Assembly (NCBI GenBank): GCA_019634615.1
Contig: JAHCAZ010000008.1
Location: forward strand, 60,308-124,307
DNA from: Opitutaceae bacterium
GTDB taxonomy: Bacteria; Verrucomicrobiota; Verrucomicrobiia; Opitutales; Opitutaceae
Length of the DNA stretch: 64,000 nucleotides
Reading direction: 5' to 3'
Positions within the stretch are counted from its first letter, which is position 1, and each line of letters starts with the position of its first letter. The notes under the pieces were generated by a model. It ran no database searches. It was not told where the DNA came from and saw only the letters and a program-made list of their open reading frames with translations. Positions 39,712 to 48,750 of this stretch are shown here, piece after piece. The position numbers and the translations under genes are program-made.

Positions 39712-42700
39712 TTAGCTCGTTGTGACCATTTCCAGGGTGCGGTCTTCCCGGACGAGCAGTAAGCCGTCGGTGCCGACGGCGAGGGCTTGGCGGGTGGGGC
39801 GCTGGGCTGTTGCCTTGAGGTTCCAGCCGGCGTCGAGCGCCTGGAGCCCGGTGCGGGTGGCCACGAGCACGCCGCCGTCGGCCGTGGGGTTGAGGCCGAC
39901 GACCGGGGCGCCCGCGTGGTGGCGGCGGATGACCTGGCCCGTCGCGAGATCCACGGCGGCCACGAAACCGTCGGCGCCGCCGATCAGGCCGACCGGCATG
40001 CCTTCCGGCTGCAGGCGGCCGACGGTGGCGGCGTTGAGGCTGAGGCCGCCCTCGAGCTTCCAGAGCCAGTCCTTGGTCGCGACGGAGAATACGCCGCAAC
40101 CGAGCTCCGCGGCGAAGAACATCGCGCCGGCGGGCTGCGACGGCAGGTCTACCCAAGTCGCGGCGAGCGAGCGGCCGTTGATGAACGGGATGACGCGCCG
40201 CAACATGCGGAACATCGGCTGCATGAAGCCGCCGAAGCTGTGGGACAAGCCGCTGGGGCCGTTGCCTGGGACGCCCTCGTAATACATGATGCCGTGGTTC
40301 CAGCCGCAGCGCGCGAAGAGGTCGCCGGTGCCGGGCGCCGCGAGGATGTCGAAGACCCACGGGCCATCGCAGAACGCATGGCCGACGATGTGGCCGTCGA
40401 CATCGAGGAACACCACGATGCCGTAGCCGCCGAGGACGAGCGAACCGCGGCCCGCGGCATCGCGGTGCCAGATGGCGATGCTGTGCGTCGCGCTGTACCA
40501 GCCGAAGAGGCAGTCCTTCAGTTTCGCGAACTCCTCGACCACCTTGTACGTGGCGCGCACGCGGCCGTCGGCATGGTAGAGCTGGACGTCGCCGCCGAGC
40601 AGGCCGACGCAGAGCACGGGCGGGCGCCCGGTCTCGATCAATTGGGCTGACAGGTGCGTGGCGGTGTTGGCCAGCGGCCGGCGCCAGCGCTCGCGACCGT
40701 CGGCACCGACGACAATCAGCTCGTTGCGCGCATCGGCAACGATCAGTTCGGGCCGGCCGTCGCCGTCGAGATCGGCGGAGGTCCAGCGCACGATGTCCGG
40801 CGGCAGGGTGCGGTCGCTCAGCACCTCGAGGCGATTCAACACAAGCGGCCGGCCGTCCGCCGGTGCCGGCAGGCGGATCTGCAGGCGGGTGACGGTCGCG
40901 TTGACGGCGGCCGAACGCGCCTCGAGCCGGTTCTCGGCGTCGCGGTAACGCTTGTAACGGCGGTCGGGCGCCGGTGCGACCGCAACGGTGCGACGGTTGC
41001 CGTCGGCGGCGACCGCGGTGACGCCAATGCCATCGGGCAGGGCGTTGAACGTGCGCAGCGAGGGGTCGTCGATGCAGTCGCCGAGAATGTTGAGCGCGGT
41101 CACCGCCTGGGGGGCAGGGAAGCGCAGGTCGATGGTATAGGCATCGGCGGTCGGCCACTGGCGCCAGATTTCTCGCGAGTAGCCATCGGGCATGACCGGG
41201 TCGAGCAACTGCTCGGGGGATCCATCGATGGGCAGCGGCGTGGCGGTGATGCAGAGGTTCCGCACACGCTCGGGCACGCGGCTGCCACGGTCGTAGGTCC
41301 ACGCTGTGCGCCAGCCGGCATCGTTGGCGGGCGCGGACGCGGCCGGGGGCTTGAGCGCCGGGCGCAGGGTGCCGAGCCAGGTCGCAATGGCGGAGGCCAG
41401 CGTGCGGCAAAGTTTTTCCGGCAGGGGGAAGGACTGGCCGGGGGTGAGCGAGCGGATGTCGGTGTCCAGCGTGAGCGTCACATTGGCGGCGCCGGCGGCC
41501 TGCACGAGGAGCGTGCGGGCGCCGAGGTCGAGGTGCAGGGCGACGGGCACCTTGCTGTGCAGGACGAGGCCGGGCAGGCTGAGCGCGGTGGCGCCGGCAA
41601 ACGTGAGGGTGCCGGACTCGATTAAGGCGCTCTCGGCCGCGGCGGCGGCGCCGGGGAGCCAAGTCATCGTGGGTTCGAGGCCGGCGGCGAGCCAGGCCGC
41701 CGGGGTCTCGTGGCGGAGCAGCAACGCTGTCCGGGAGTCGAGGCGCCGCAGGTCCAGGGCCTCGGCGTCGGTCTGCGGGCGGACGTAGAACAGGTTCTGG
41801 AACGAGGCCTCGTCACCCGCGCGGTGCGCGCCGGCGCGGCGCTGGCGGAGGACGTAGGGTTCGCAGGCGCCCTGGTCGGTCTCGGATTCGCAGGTCGAGG
41901 GCACGTGCTCGCCGCAGACGAGGGTGAACCGGTGGTTGCCCTGGTCGGCCTGCCAGCGGCGGCCCGCGAGGGCGGCGTAACCGGGCGTGCGCCAGGAGCA
42001 GGTGAGGGAGTAGGGGCCGTCGGCCTCGAAGGCGACGCGGTCGATCACGACCCAGCAGCCGAGGCCGGACTTTGACCAGAAGAGGTGACGGGTCCACGTG
42101 GTGTGGTGGCAGTCCGGGAGGCGGGTGACCACGAGGGCGGCGGAGGCGAAATCCGCCGACGCGACCTGCTCCGCGATCGGCGGCATCAGCGTGTCGCAGG
42201 CGCCGTCGCTGATGAGGATGCCGTTCTTGTCGTGCTGGGAGTGGCGCGAGGTGTTCTGGACGAGCCAGACGTGCCCGGCCTGGAAAAACCGCACAATGCA
42301 ATTGGCGGCCTGCATGTGTCCCTGCCAGCGGAAGCCGCCCTGAAAGCCCTGGATCATCAGGTAACTGCCGTCGGGCGTGTAGCCGTTGCGGAGGACGACC
42401 TTGTCGAAGCCGCGCGCCTGCGGGAGGCGGTTGAGGCCAATGTTCTCGGCGAGCTGCCAGGTTTCGAGGGCGTTCACCAGGTGGCCGGAGTACTCAACGT
42501 TGATCGGGGGCTCGTTGCTGATTGCGAACTGGTGGTCGGTGACGGGCAGCCACTCGATCCCGCGATCGGCGGGCGGAGCGACAGGGGTGAGCTCGGGGCC
42601 GGTGTCGAAGCGCTGCAGAAAGACGGGCACGTAATGCAGGAACGAATAGCGCTGGGCCACGGCCAGGTTGCGCAGCGTGTGGAGAATCCACTTCAATTCG

Positions 42701-43995
42701 CCGTCGCCGTAATAAAAAGCGCTGCAGGCGGTTTGCACCGTGGCTTCCTGGTGCAGATACATGCCCTGGCTTTCGCCGTAGCCGCCCTGCCCGGCGCCAT
42801 TGCCGTTGCTGTCGTGGAGGGCGAGGCAGCGGCGGGCGACGAGCCGGGCATTGCCGCTGGTGAAGAAGGCGTGACGCTCCTGGCCCAGGGCGTAGCGGTA
42901 AATGGTGGCAATGTTGTTGAGCGAGCTTTCGTCATCCTGGTCCTCGATCCGGGCGGCGGCGAGGGCGTCAAGGAAGGTGCAGCACTCGGCGATCCAGCGG
43001 TCGCACAGGGCGCGGAGGGCCGGTGTCGGGTTGGCCTGGTCGCGGAGGTAACGGGCGATGAGAAGGAATTCGTAGGTGCCCTTGCCGTGGTGGCGGTGGC
43101 CGAGGGGCGGGTGGCCCTCGCGCATGCGCCACCACTCGTCCTGGTTGCCGAGGGCGGTGAGCATGAGGAGGTGGTCGGTGCGGGCGATGTCGGCGTCGCT
43201 CAGCCAACCGCCGGCGATCAGGTGCGGCACGGCGCGCATGAAGCGCTCGGCAAGGTAGTGCCAGTCGCCGTAGCCGGTGGTCATGCGCTCGTTGAGGGTG
43301 CGCAGGGTGTCGCGGGCGATCTCTGCGTAGCGGGCGTCGCCCGTCCACTGCCACATGAGCGTGTAGGCGCCGATGACGCGGATTGGCTCCGTGTAGAAGA
43401 GGAGGCTGCGATTGCGGAGGAGCTGCTGGTCGGGTGTGTCGTCGAGCGGCGTGAACGGCCACGCGGCGAGCTGCGCGGCGAGATCGGGGGCGAGCTCGAC
43501 CTCGAGGAGGAAGGGCACTGCGAGCGTGGCATCAGCCTTTGCGATCGCGGCGAGGAGGCGTTCCACCGCGCGCGTCGCGCCGCGCAGGGTGCTGCCGCCG
43601 GCAAGGATGACGTTGGTGCCGGTGCCGTAGGGATTGACGATCGTGCGCAGGTCGAAGCCGTCGCCGCCGGGGTAGGTGGCGTCGGTCGAGCAGAGATAGT
43701 TGGCGTAGAGCGGCTGGAGCGCGCGGTTGGTGTTGAGGTTCCCGAGGAGAATCAGCGGCCGGGCACGGTAAGCGGCGGGCAGAGGCGTGCTGCGCTCGGG
43801 CATGAGTGCCAGGTCGGTGACGCACTCCACGCCTTGGGCGCCGCGGGCCGTGAGCGCGGCGGCGAGCTTCTGCGCGAGGTCAGCCCAGGCGGGGTCGCTG
43901 GCGGGAAAAATCAGGGCGGGAGCCGTGAGGAGCGTCGTGGCGCGATTGACAGTGCGGGGCAGCAGGTCGACGGCAGGGTCGCGGGGAGCGTGCAT
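39712..43995 (-). CDS. Giant multidomain glycan-acting protein, paralog 2 (1,427 aa)
   Basis: This is the tandem paralog of the 35284-39570 gene, one residue shorter and collinear throughout. Shared blocks include GDWHYLAERF, WWRMREG, GHRH-GKGTYEFL, PALRALCDRWIAEC, YYGDGELKWI, QGGFRWQGHM-AANAIVRF-like segments, QNLFYVRPQ, ADLDGDG and the C-terminal TLEMV. The predicted domains are the same: glycosidase-type N-domain, alpha/alpha-toroid, beta-sandwich, discoidin-like region and propeller. It has no signal peptide either. The 141-bp space to the downstream paralog holds a REPIN-like palindrome, so co-transcription is possible but not certain. The catalytic role is unknown. Divergence between copies suggests different substrates or a non-catalytic partner (inference). 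Confidence 0.85.
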   Translation of the reverse strand: MHAPRDPAVDLLPRTVNRATTLLTAPALIFPASDPAWADLAQKLAAALTARGAQGVECVTDLALMPERSTPLPAAYRARPLILLGNLNTNRALQPLYANYLCSTDATYPGGDGFDLRTIVNPYGTGTNVILAGGSTLRGATRAVERLLAAIAKADATLAVPFLLEVELAPDLAAQLAAWPFTPLDDTPDQQLLRNRSLLFYTEPIRVIGAYTLMWQWTGDARYAEIARDTLRTLNERMTTGYGDWHYLAERFMRAVPHLIAGGWLSDADIARTDHLLMLTALGNQDEWWRMREGHPPLGHRHHGKGTYEFLLIARYLRDQANPTPALRALCDRWIAECCTFLDALAAARIEDQDDESSLNNIATIYRYALGQERHAFFTSGNARLVARRCLALHDSNGNGAGQGGYGESQGMYLHQEATVQTACSAFYYGDGELKWILHTLRNLAVAQRYSFLHYVPVFLQRFDTGPELTPVAPPADRGIEWLPVTDHQFAISNEPPINVEYSGHLVNALETWQLAENIGLNRLPQARGFDKVVLRNGYTPDGSYLMIQGFQGGFRWQGHMQAANCIVRFFQAGHVWLVQNTSRHSQHDKNGILISDGACDTLMPPIAEQVASADFASAALVVTRLPDCHHTTWTRHLFWSKSGLGCWVVIDRVAFEADGPYSLTCSWRTPGYAALAGRRWQADQGNHRFTLVCGEHVPSTCESETDQGACEPYVLRQRRAGAHRAGDEASFQNLFYVRPQTDAEALDLRRLDSRTALLLRHETPAAWLAAGLEPTMTWLPGAAAAAESALIESGTLTFAGATALSLPGLVLHSKVPVALHLDLGARTLLVQAAGAANVTLTLDTDIRSLTPGQSFPLPEKLCRTLASAIATWLGTLRPALKPPAASAPANDAGWRTAWTYDRGSRVPERVRNLCITATPLPIDGSPEQLLDPVMPDGYSREIWRQWPTADAYTIDLRFPAPQAVTALNILGDCIDDPSLRTFNALPDGIGVTAVAADGNRRTVAVAPAPDRRYKRYRDAENRLEARSAAVNATVTRLQIRLPAPADGRPLVLNRLEVLSDRTLPPDIVRWTSADLDGDGRPELIVADARNELIVVGADGRERWRRPLANTATHLSAQLIETGRPPVLCVGLLGGDVQLYHADGRVRATYKVVEEFAKLKDCLFGWYSATHSIAIWHRDAAGRGSLVLGGYGIVVFLDVDGHIVGHAFCDGPWVFDILAAPGTGDLFARCGWNHGIMYYEGVPGNGPSGLSHSFGGFMQPMFRMLRRVIPFINGRSLAATWVDLPSQPAGAMFFAAELGCGVFSVATKDWLWKLEGGLSLNAATVGRLQPEGMPVGLIGGADGFVAAVDLATGQVIRRHHAGAPVVGLNPTADGGVLVATRTGLQALDAGWNLKATAQRPTRQALAVGTDGLLLVREDRTLEMVTTS

Positions 43996-44295
43996 GATAC
44001 GGGGACGACGGAAAAGCGGATGCTGGCTTAACCGCGATGCCGGGAGGGCGACAAATCAGAACTGAGATATTTGCGCCGCGGACTGTGATTATTCCGCTGG
44101 GCACCGGGGTGTATAACGATCCGTAACGGACCGGAGGGAATAACCGCAAAGAGTGCAGGGAGCGCAAAGGACCAAGCCAACAAGCCGGTAACCACTCATG
44201 CACACTGATGGCATGGGAATGGGCGGAATTCTGATTCCGAATATTTCTGAAGGAATTAGTGTGAATTAGTGGTTCACGGTTTGTAGGCTCGTCTC
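43996..44295. other. Divergent intergenic region before the methyltransferase gene
   Basis: The 300-bp space between the divergent giant paralog 2 and the MtaA-like gene is AT-richer than its surroundings. It contains TATTCC (44090) facing GGAATA (44137) with a pyrimidine/purine-rich centre, and a direct repeat GAATTAGTG near 44254-44270. I see no riboswitch consensus; both flanking promoters should be here. Confidence 0.4.
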
Positions 44296-45444
44296 ATGCA
44301 CACGTCACGCACCCGGATAGCCGCGGCCATGCGCCGGGAGCGGCCGGATCGTGTGCCGGTGATGTGCCAGCCGGCGCTGGGGTTCGTGCTGCGGCAGCTG
44401 CCTGAGCTCGACCCGATCGACGTGTGGCACAATCACGGCGGCGCGCTGGCGCGCGGGTTCTGCACGATCAGCCAGCGGTTCGGCTTCGACGGCGTGCTGA
44501 TCCCGGCCGTGGGAGCGGCGCCGCTCGACGAGCGCACCGTGGCGCGGATCGACCGCGCGAACCCCGAGGGGCCCGTGGTGTATTTCAAGAACGGCGACTC
44601 GTGCGTGTACTGCCGCAACGATCTGCCGCGCTACACGCACGCGGTGCCGCCCGAGCGGGAAATTGCGGACCTCGATCCGGCGGCGGTGGCGGAGCGGCTG
44701 GCCTATCATCCGCCGTCGACGCGCCTGCGGATGTGGATCGCACCCGATGCGGCTGGCCGCGTGGCCGAGCTGCGGCAGGCGCGGACGTTCGTGGGGCCGG
44801 ACGTGTCGGTGCACGGTGCGCTTTATTCGCCGGAAGATTACCTGATCGACCTGATGGGCGCCGATGGTGCAATGGTTGCGCTCCTGACCGAGCCCGAGAA
44901 GTGCCGCGAGCTCCTGCAGCGCTTCGCCCGGGCCGTGGCCGGTCATGCGCGGGAGCAGATCGCGGCCGGGGCGGATGCGCTCAATGTGTCGGCGCCGTGG
45001 TCAGGGCAGAATTTCATGTCGCCCGCGATGTACCGCGACCTCATCGCCCCGGCGCAGGCCGTGCTCGTGACGGCGGCACGGGCGGGCGGGGTGCCGAGTT
45101 ATTGCCACGCGTGCGGGGCGATCGGCGACCGGCTGGAGACGATCATCGACACCGGGTTCGACGGCATCGAGTGCCTCGATCCGCCGCCGCTCGGCAACGT
45201 GGAGCTGGCCGACGCGGTGCGCCGCATCGGGCACCGCGCCTTCATCAAGGGCAACATCGACCCCGTGCACACGCTGCTCAAGGGCACGCCCGACCAGGTG
45301 CGCGCCGACGTGATTCGCCGGCTGGAGATCGGCATGCAGGCACCGGGTTTCATCCTGAGCACTGCCTGCGCGATCGCGCCCGACACTCCCGCGGAGAACG
45401 TGATGCTCCTGCGGGAGCTGGCGGAGAAGTACGGGCGGTATTGA
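44296..45444 (+). CDS. Uroporphyrinogen decarboxylase/MtaA-type methyltransferase
   Basis: The 382-residue TIM-barrel protein belongs to the UroD superfamily, closest in features to corrinoid methyltransferases. The zinc-binding His-x-Cys motif is in PSYCHACGAIGD (about residue 271), the later cysteine in LSTACAIAPDTPAENV (about 355), and GIECLDPPPLGN and FIKGNIDPVHTLLKG lie in between. The heme-pathway UroD Arg/Asp signature is not seen, which argues for methyl transfer rather than decarboxylation. The start at 44296 gives MHTSRTRIAAAMRRERPDRVPV, the normal UroD-like N-terminus. It is convergent with a MetE-like gene (12 bp between stops). No corrinoid protein gene is in the window. Confidence 0.88.
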   Translation: MHTSRTRIAAAMRRERPDRVPVMCQPALGFVLRQLPELDPIDVWHNHGGALARGFCTISQRFGFDGVLIPAVGAAPLDERTVARIDRANPEGPVVYFKNGDSCVYCRNDLPRYTHAVPPEREIADLDPAAVAERLAYHPPSTRLRMWIAPDAAGRVAELRQARTFVGPDVSVHGALYSPEDYLIDLMGADGAMVALLTEPEKCRELLQRFARAVAGHAREQIAAGADALNVSAPWSGQNFMSPAMYRDLIAPAQAVLVTAARAGGVPSYCHACGAIGDRLETIIDTGFDGIECLDPPPLGNVELADAVRRIGHRAFIKGNIDPVHTLLKGTPDQVRADVIRRLEIGMQAPGFILSTACAIAPDTPAENVMLLRELAEKYGRY

Positions 45445-45456
45445 GGGTCGCGCCCC

Positions 45457-46479
45457 TCAGCTGATGCCGAGGTACTTGTCGCGGCCGCGGACGAGGGCTT
45501 CCATCTTCCGGTCGGAGACGGAGCGCTTGAGCATCCAGAAGCCGCAGTCGGGGTGGACCCAGCGGACGCGGCCCTCGCCGACCTTCTTCTCGACCGCCTC
45601 GATGCGGGCGGCGATCTCGTCGGGGGTCTCGATGTGGTTCACCTTGATATCCACGACGCCGATGCCGAGGGAGATCTTCTTGTCGATCAACTTGAGGGCA
45701 TCGATGTCGCTCTTCGGGCGGTGGGCGAGTTCGAGGACGAGGTGGTCGCAGTGGAGGTCGTTGAGGAAGTTGACGAGCTTCTGCCAGTTGCCCTTCTGGA
45801 TGGTCTGGCCGCCGTAGTTGCCGAAGCAGAAGTGGACGGCGCGCTCGCCCTCGATCTGGTCGAGGACGACGTTCATCGAGGAGGCGGCGAGGGGGGCGTC
45901 CTCGGGGTTGCCGGGGATGTTGGCCTCGTCGACCTGGACGCAGGGGGCGGGCAGGCCGGGCATCTGCGCGGCGAGGACCTCGGCGAGGGCCATGGTGAGC
46001 TTGTCGAAGCTGCCGTAGTGGTGGTCGAGCAGCGTGCGGGCGAGCATGTAGGGGCTCGTGACGGTGAACTTGAACGGGCCGCCGGCGACGGCCGCGGCGC
46101 GCTGGCAGTCGGCCAGGAGGTTGAGCGAACCCTCGCCGAGCTTGCCGGTGACGACGCCGGCGGGCTTGCGGCGGAAGCCCATGGGGTGGTGGCGGGAGAA
46201 CTCCTCGGTGACCGAGCGGCCGACCACACCGGTGATGCCGGCCATCGGGCGGATGAAGTACTCGATCATCCCGTTGGTGTCGGGATGGTTGACGTCAAAG
46301 CGGTACAGTTCGCCGTCGGTCGGGAGGTCGATGCCGGCCTGGCGCTGGATGTCGAACACGACCCGGGTCGCATCGATCACGGCCTGCTCGCTCGGCAGGG
46401 CGGCGAGCCAATCCGGGACGGGATAGGAGCCGACGGTGGTGGTGAGGATGCGCGGTTTGGAAGGGATTTTGGTGGCCAT
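45457..46479 (-). CDS. MetE C-terminal-like (cobalamin-independent methionine synthase family) protein
   Basis: The 340-residue protein has the catalytic barrel of the cobalamin-independent methionine synthase family, lacking the MetE N-terminal half. The zinc ligands appear conserved: His216 and Cys218 in AVHFCFGNYGG, Glu250 in LVLELAHR, and Cys312 in VHPDCGFWML. It starts ILTTTVGSYPVPDWL, typical of the short family members. Such proteins methylate diverse thiols or act in other methyl transfers; true methionine synthesis is only one option. It lies convergent to the MtaA-like gene, and on the same strand as the sialidase-like gene 166 bp upstream. Confidence 0.9.
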   Translation of the reverse strand: MATKIPSKPRILTTTVGSYPVPDWLAALPSEQAVIDATRVVFDIQRQAGIDLPTDGELYRFDVNHPDTNGMIEYFIRPMAGITGVVGRSVTEEFSRHHPMGFRRKPAGVVTGKLGEGSLNLLADCQRAAAVAGGPFKFTVTSPYMLARTLLDHHYGSFDKLTMALAEVLAAQMPGLPAPCVQVDEANIPGNPEDAPLAASSMNVVLDQIEGERAVHFCFGNYGGQTIQKGNWQKLVNFLNDLHCDHLVLELAHRPKSDIDALKLIDKKISLGIGVVDIKVNHIETPDEIAARIEAVEKKVGEGRVRWVHPDCGFWMLKRSVSDRKMEALVRGRDKYLGIS

Positions 46480-46547
46480 GGAAACGCGCAGGGAAACCCA
46501 TGGCGGAAGGGATAACGAGCAGAAATTGCGTCAGCGGAGGGGATGGG

Positions 46548-46642
46548 AACGCTGATCTCCGCTGATCCACGCTGATCCTAAGGTCGAGAGTTTCGGTCTC
46601 TTAACGGATTGCTATCAGCGTAGATAAGCGAAGATCAGCGTT
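46548..46642. repeat. Imperfect 29-bp inverted repeat between sialidase-like and MetE-like genes
   Basis: The left arm contains AACGCTGATC, CGCTGATC and ACGCTGAT. The right arm (46614-46642) reads ATCAGCGTAGAT, AAGCGAAGATCAGCGTT and is complementary with a few mismatches. Both flanking genes run leftwards. It could act as a weak terminator or as a regulator site; no T-tract follows. Confidence 0.6.
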
Positions 46643-46645
46643 CCC

Positions 46646-47713
46646 TCAAATCGTCCATTTCACGACGCCGACGTGGTAGCGGGTGTGGGCGGGGGTGCCC
46701 TTGCAGTAATAGGCGGTGACGAGGGTACCGTCGGGGATTTGGACGGTGGCGGGGTAGCCGCCGTCGCGCCACTTGGGGTCGGAGGGGTTGGTAGCGGTGA
46801 CGAAGTCGACGAGGGTCCGGGGCTCGCTCCAGGTCTGACCGGCGTCGCGGGAGAGGCGGACGCCGACACCGTAGAGGGCATCGGTGCGGATGCCGTAGGT
46901 GAGGAGGAGGCCGCCGTCGGCGAGGGCGGTGAGGGCGGCGGGGTGTTCGTTCTTGCCGGTGGCAGCCTGGGTGAACGTCCAGGTGTGACCTTGGTCGGCG
47001 GACACAAACAGGTCGAGGTGCTGGTCGCCGCAGGTGCGCGCGGCGGCGAGGAGGCGGCCGTCGGCGAGGGGGAGCCAGGTGGTTTCGTTGTGGCCGTCGG
47101 GTGTGCCGAAGGCGGCGCGGTGGGTCCAGGTGCGGCCGTCGTCGGGGCTGACGTAGAAATGGATCCGGTCGGTGTACGCCATCGCGCCCAGCGAACCGTC
47201 GGTGAGCGGCCAGATGTCGCCGAAGGGGGTAGGGCTGGCTTCGCCGCCGGCCTTGCCGAAGCGTTTGCCATCGCCGTAGCGCGGGCCGCGGGCGCCGGCC
47301 GGAGCGACGAGGGGTGGGGAGTTCTCCCAGGTTAGCCCGCCGTCGCGCGAGCGCGCCGGAATGGCCGGCATGAGGTTGCATCCGATGTGCGTCGCCGGGG
47401 TCCCGCGCGGCGGGCGCCCGTCCCAGCCGGCGACGAGTGCGACCAGCGCACCATCGCGCGCGAGCCCGGCGGCGAGGTTCATGCGGTTGGTGCCCGGCGC
47501 GAAGGGCACGGGCACGCCGCGCTTGGCCCAGGTGCGCCCGCCGTCGGCGCTGCCCCAGCATTCCGCGGCGCCTTCCCACAGGCCGTGACATGGCTCCGGC
47601 CAGATCAGCGCGGCGATCGAGCCGTCCGGCAGCACCGTGAGATTCGGCCACCCGCAGGCGTGATCGATGGCGATGAAGCGCTCGAGCAGGCGAGGGGCGA
47701 GGTCAGGGGGCAT
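46646..47713 (-). CDS. BNR/Asp-box sialidase-like propeller protein
   Basis: The 355-residue beta-propeller has at least five Asp-box motifs of the S-x-D-x-G-x-T-W type: SADGGRTWAK, SRDGGLTWEN, SPDDGRTWTH, SADQGHTWTF and SRDAGQTWSE. The arrangement matches exo-alpha-sialidase-type (BNR) proteins. The YYCKGTPAHTRYHVGVVKW ending is common in uncharacterised members, so sialic acid need not be the substrate. The ATG at 47713 was preferred over an upstream start that adds 59 atypical residues. No signal peptide is present. It precedes the MetE-like gene on the same strand. Confidence 0.85.
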   Translation of the reverse strand: MPPDLAPRLLERFIAIDHACGWPNLTVLPDGSIAALIWPEPCHGLWEGAAECWGSADGGRTWAKRGVPVPFAPGTNRMNLAAGLARDGALVALVAGWDGRPPRGTPATHIGCNLMPAIPARSRDGGLTWENSPPLVAPAGARGPRYGDGKRFGKAGGEASPTPFGDIWPLTDGSLGAMAYTDRIHFYVSPDDGRTWTHRAAFGTPDGHNETTWLPLADGRLLAAARTCGDQHLDLFVSADQGHTWTFTQAATGKNEHPAALTALADGGLLLTYGIRTDALYGVGVRLSRDAGQTWSEPRTLVDFVTATNPSDPKWRDGGYPATVQIPDGTLVTAYYCKGTPAHTRYHVGVVKWTI

Positions 47714-47995
47714 GGTGGGGAAATGGGAGGGAGCGGGGGCTGCCGGCAATCTTTTCCAGTTCACGATCCTGATCGCGGAAGCGCGGAAGGGCGGAGAGGC
47801 GGAAGAAATCTGAACAGTTTTGTCGATAGCTTCCGGTCTATTGCCTTTGGCAAGACACCGAAGGGTGCGCCGAACCGGCTTGTTTTGCATACGAACGCTA
47901 CGTCGGCAGGACTGACCGTTCGATACCCAAGGAGCGGGTGGTAAGGGATTGAACCTTTATTCGTTTATTGGAATGTGTTGTCAGCCCTGCAAGCG
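47714..47995. other. Intergenic region, composition shift
   Basis: These 282 bp separate the divergent sialidase-like gene and the PD-(D/E)XK-like gene. GC content drops from about 47,750 onwards. I see no complete gene, strong hairpin or conserved repeat; the promoters of both neighbours must be here. Confidence 0.5.
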
Positions 47996-48478
47996 ATGGC
48001 TCACTGGCGCTCATTATCCACCATGCAACTCGGTCGGTATGCCGAGTATCTTTCACGGCTTGTTTTTGCGCGAAGTGGTATGGATATATATCTGCCCGAA
48101 ATCGACGATAAGGGGATCGATTTCGTCGTTCGTACGTCTGAAGGGCGTTTTTACGAGATTCAGTGCAAGGCAGTCCGCCAGCTAAATTACTGGTTCATTC
48201 AGAAGTCCAAGTTCATTCCCCGAGGACAGCTTTACCTTTGCCTTTTGTTGTTCATCGACCCGGCCAAGGAGGACCCGCAGATCTTCCTGATTCCTTCTCG
48301 TGCGTGGGAGAAACCAAATGCTCTTTTTGTTGATCGGGATTATCGAGGGGGAAAAAAGAGCTCTCCGGAATGGGGTTTGCAGTTTTCTTCGAAGAACATG
48401 GCGCTGCTTGAGCCGTTTCGCGTTGCGAAGATTGTGACGGAGGTGGCCCGTGTCGGATTGGTTCCACTACGACCGTAG
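47996..48478 (+). CDS. PD-(D/E)XK-like hypothetical protein
   Basis: The 160-residue protein starts from ATG 47996; GTG 47975 and ATG 48023 are alternatives. The stretch LGRYAEYLSRLVFARSG is followed by DDKGIDFVVRTSEGRFYEIQCKA, the D...E-x-Q/C-K layout of the DUF4365-like nuclease fold. The rest is beta-rich, with IFLIPSRAWEKPNALFV. Such proteins are frequent in mobile or defence-linked loci. Codon use is clearly more AT-rich than in the surrounding genes, which points to recent acquisition. Function unproven. Confidence 0.7.
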   Translation: MAHWRSLSTMQLGRYAEYLSRLVFARSGMDIYLPEIDDKGIDFVVRTSEGRFYEIQCKAVRQLNYWFIQKSKFIPRGQLYLCLLLFIDPAKEDPQIFLIPSRAWEKPNALFVDRDYRGGKKSSPEWGLQFSSKNMALLEPFRVAKIVTEVARVGLVPLRP

Positions 48479-48502
48479 CTTTTTCAGCCTCCTGTTATTT
48501 GT

Positions 48503-48721
48503 ATGTGGATTCGAAGACGAAATATAAGGGGACTCCCTCCAGACGGCCAACGAAGCTGGTCTCCCTCGCTACCGTTACTGCTCGGGTTGGCGGTTGGGTT
48601 GCTTGGGTTGGCTTGGGATCCTTCGGTCGGCCAGTTTGTGGGTTGGAGCTGCTTCGTTTTCGTGGTTACCTCTACCTTTAATCGTGGGTTCCTAGCATCA
48701 GGGCTGGCGTCCGGAGCGTGA
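48503..48721 (+). CDS. Possible small membrane protein
   Basis: The open frame of 72 residues begins MWIRRRNIRG, with a hydrophobic segment SLPLLLGLAVGLLGLAWDP and a second around FVGWSCFVFVVTSTF. It lies 24 bp after the PD-(D/E)XK-like gene in the same low-GC patch. No homolog is recognised; an alternative overlapping frame at 48499 exists. Low confidence. Confidence 0.3.
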   Translation: MWIRRRNIRGLPPDGQRSWSPSLPLLLGLAVGLLGLAWDPSVGQFVGWSCFVFVVTSTFNRGFLASGLASGA

Positions 48722-48750
48722 GCTGAGTATCACCTTGGCCGAGGTACCCT

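Noticed and set aside
43996..44295. A cobalamin or SAM riboswitch before the methyltransferase gene
   Set aside because: The region is palindromic and AT-rich, but I see neither the B12-box consensus nor an S-box core.
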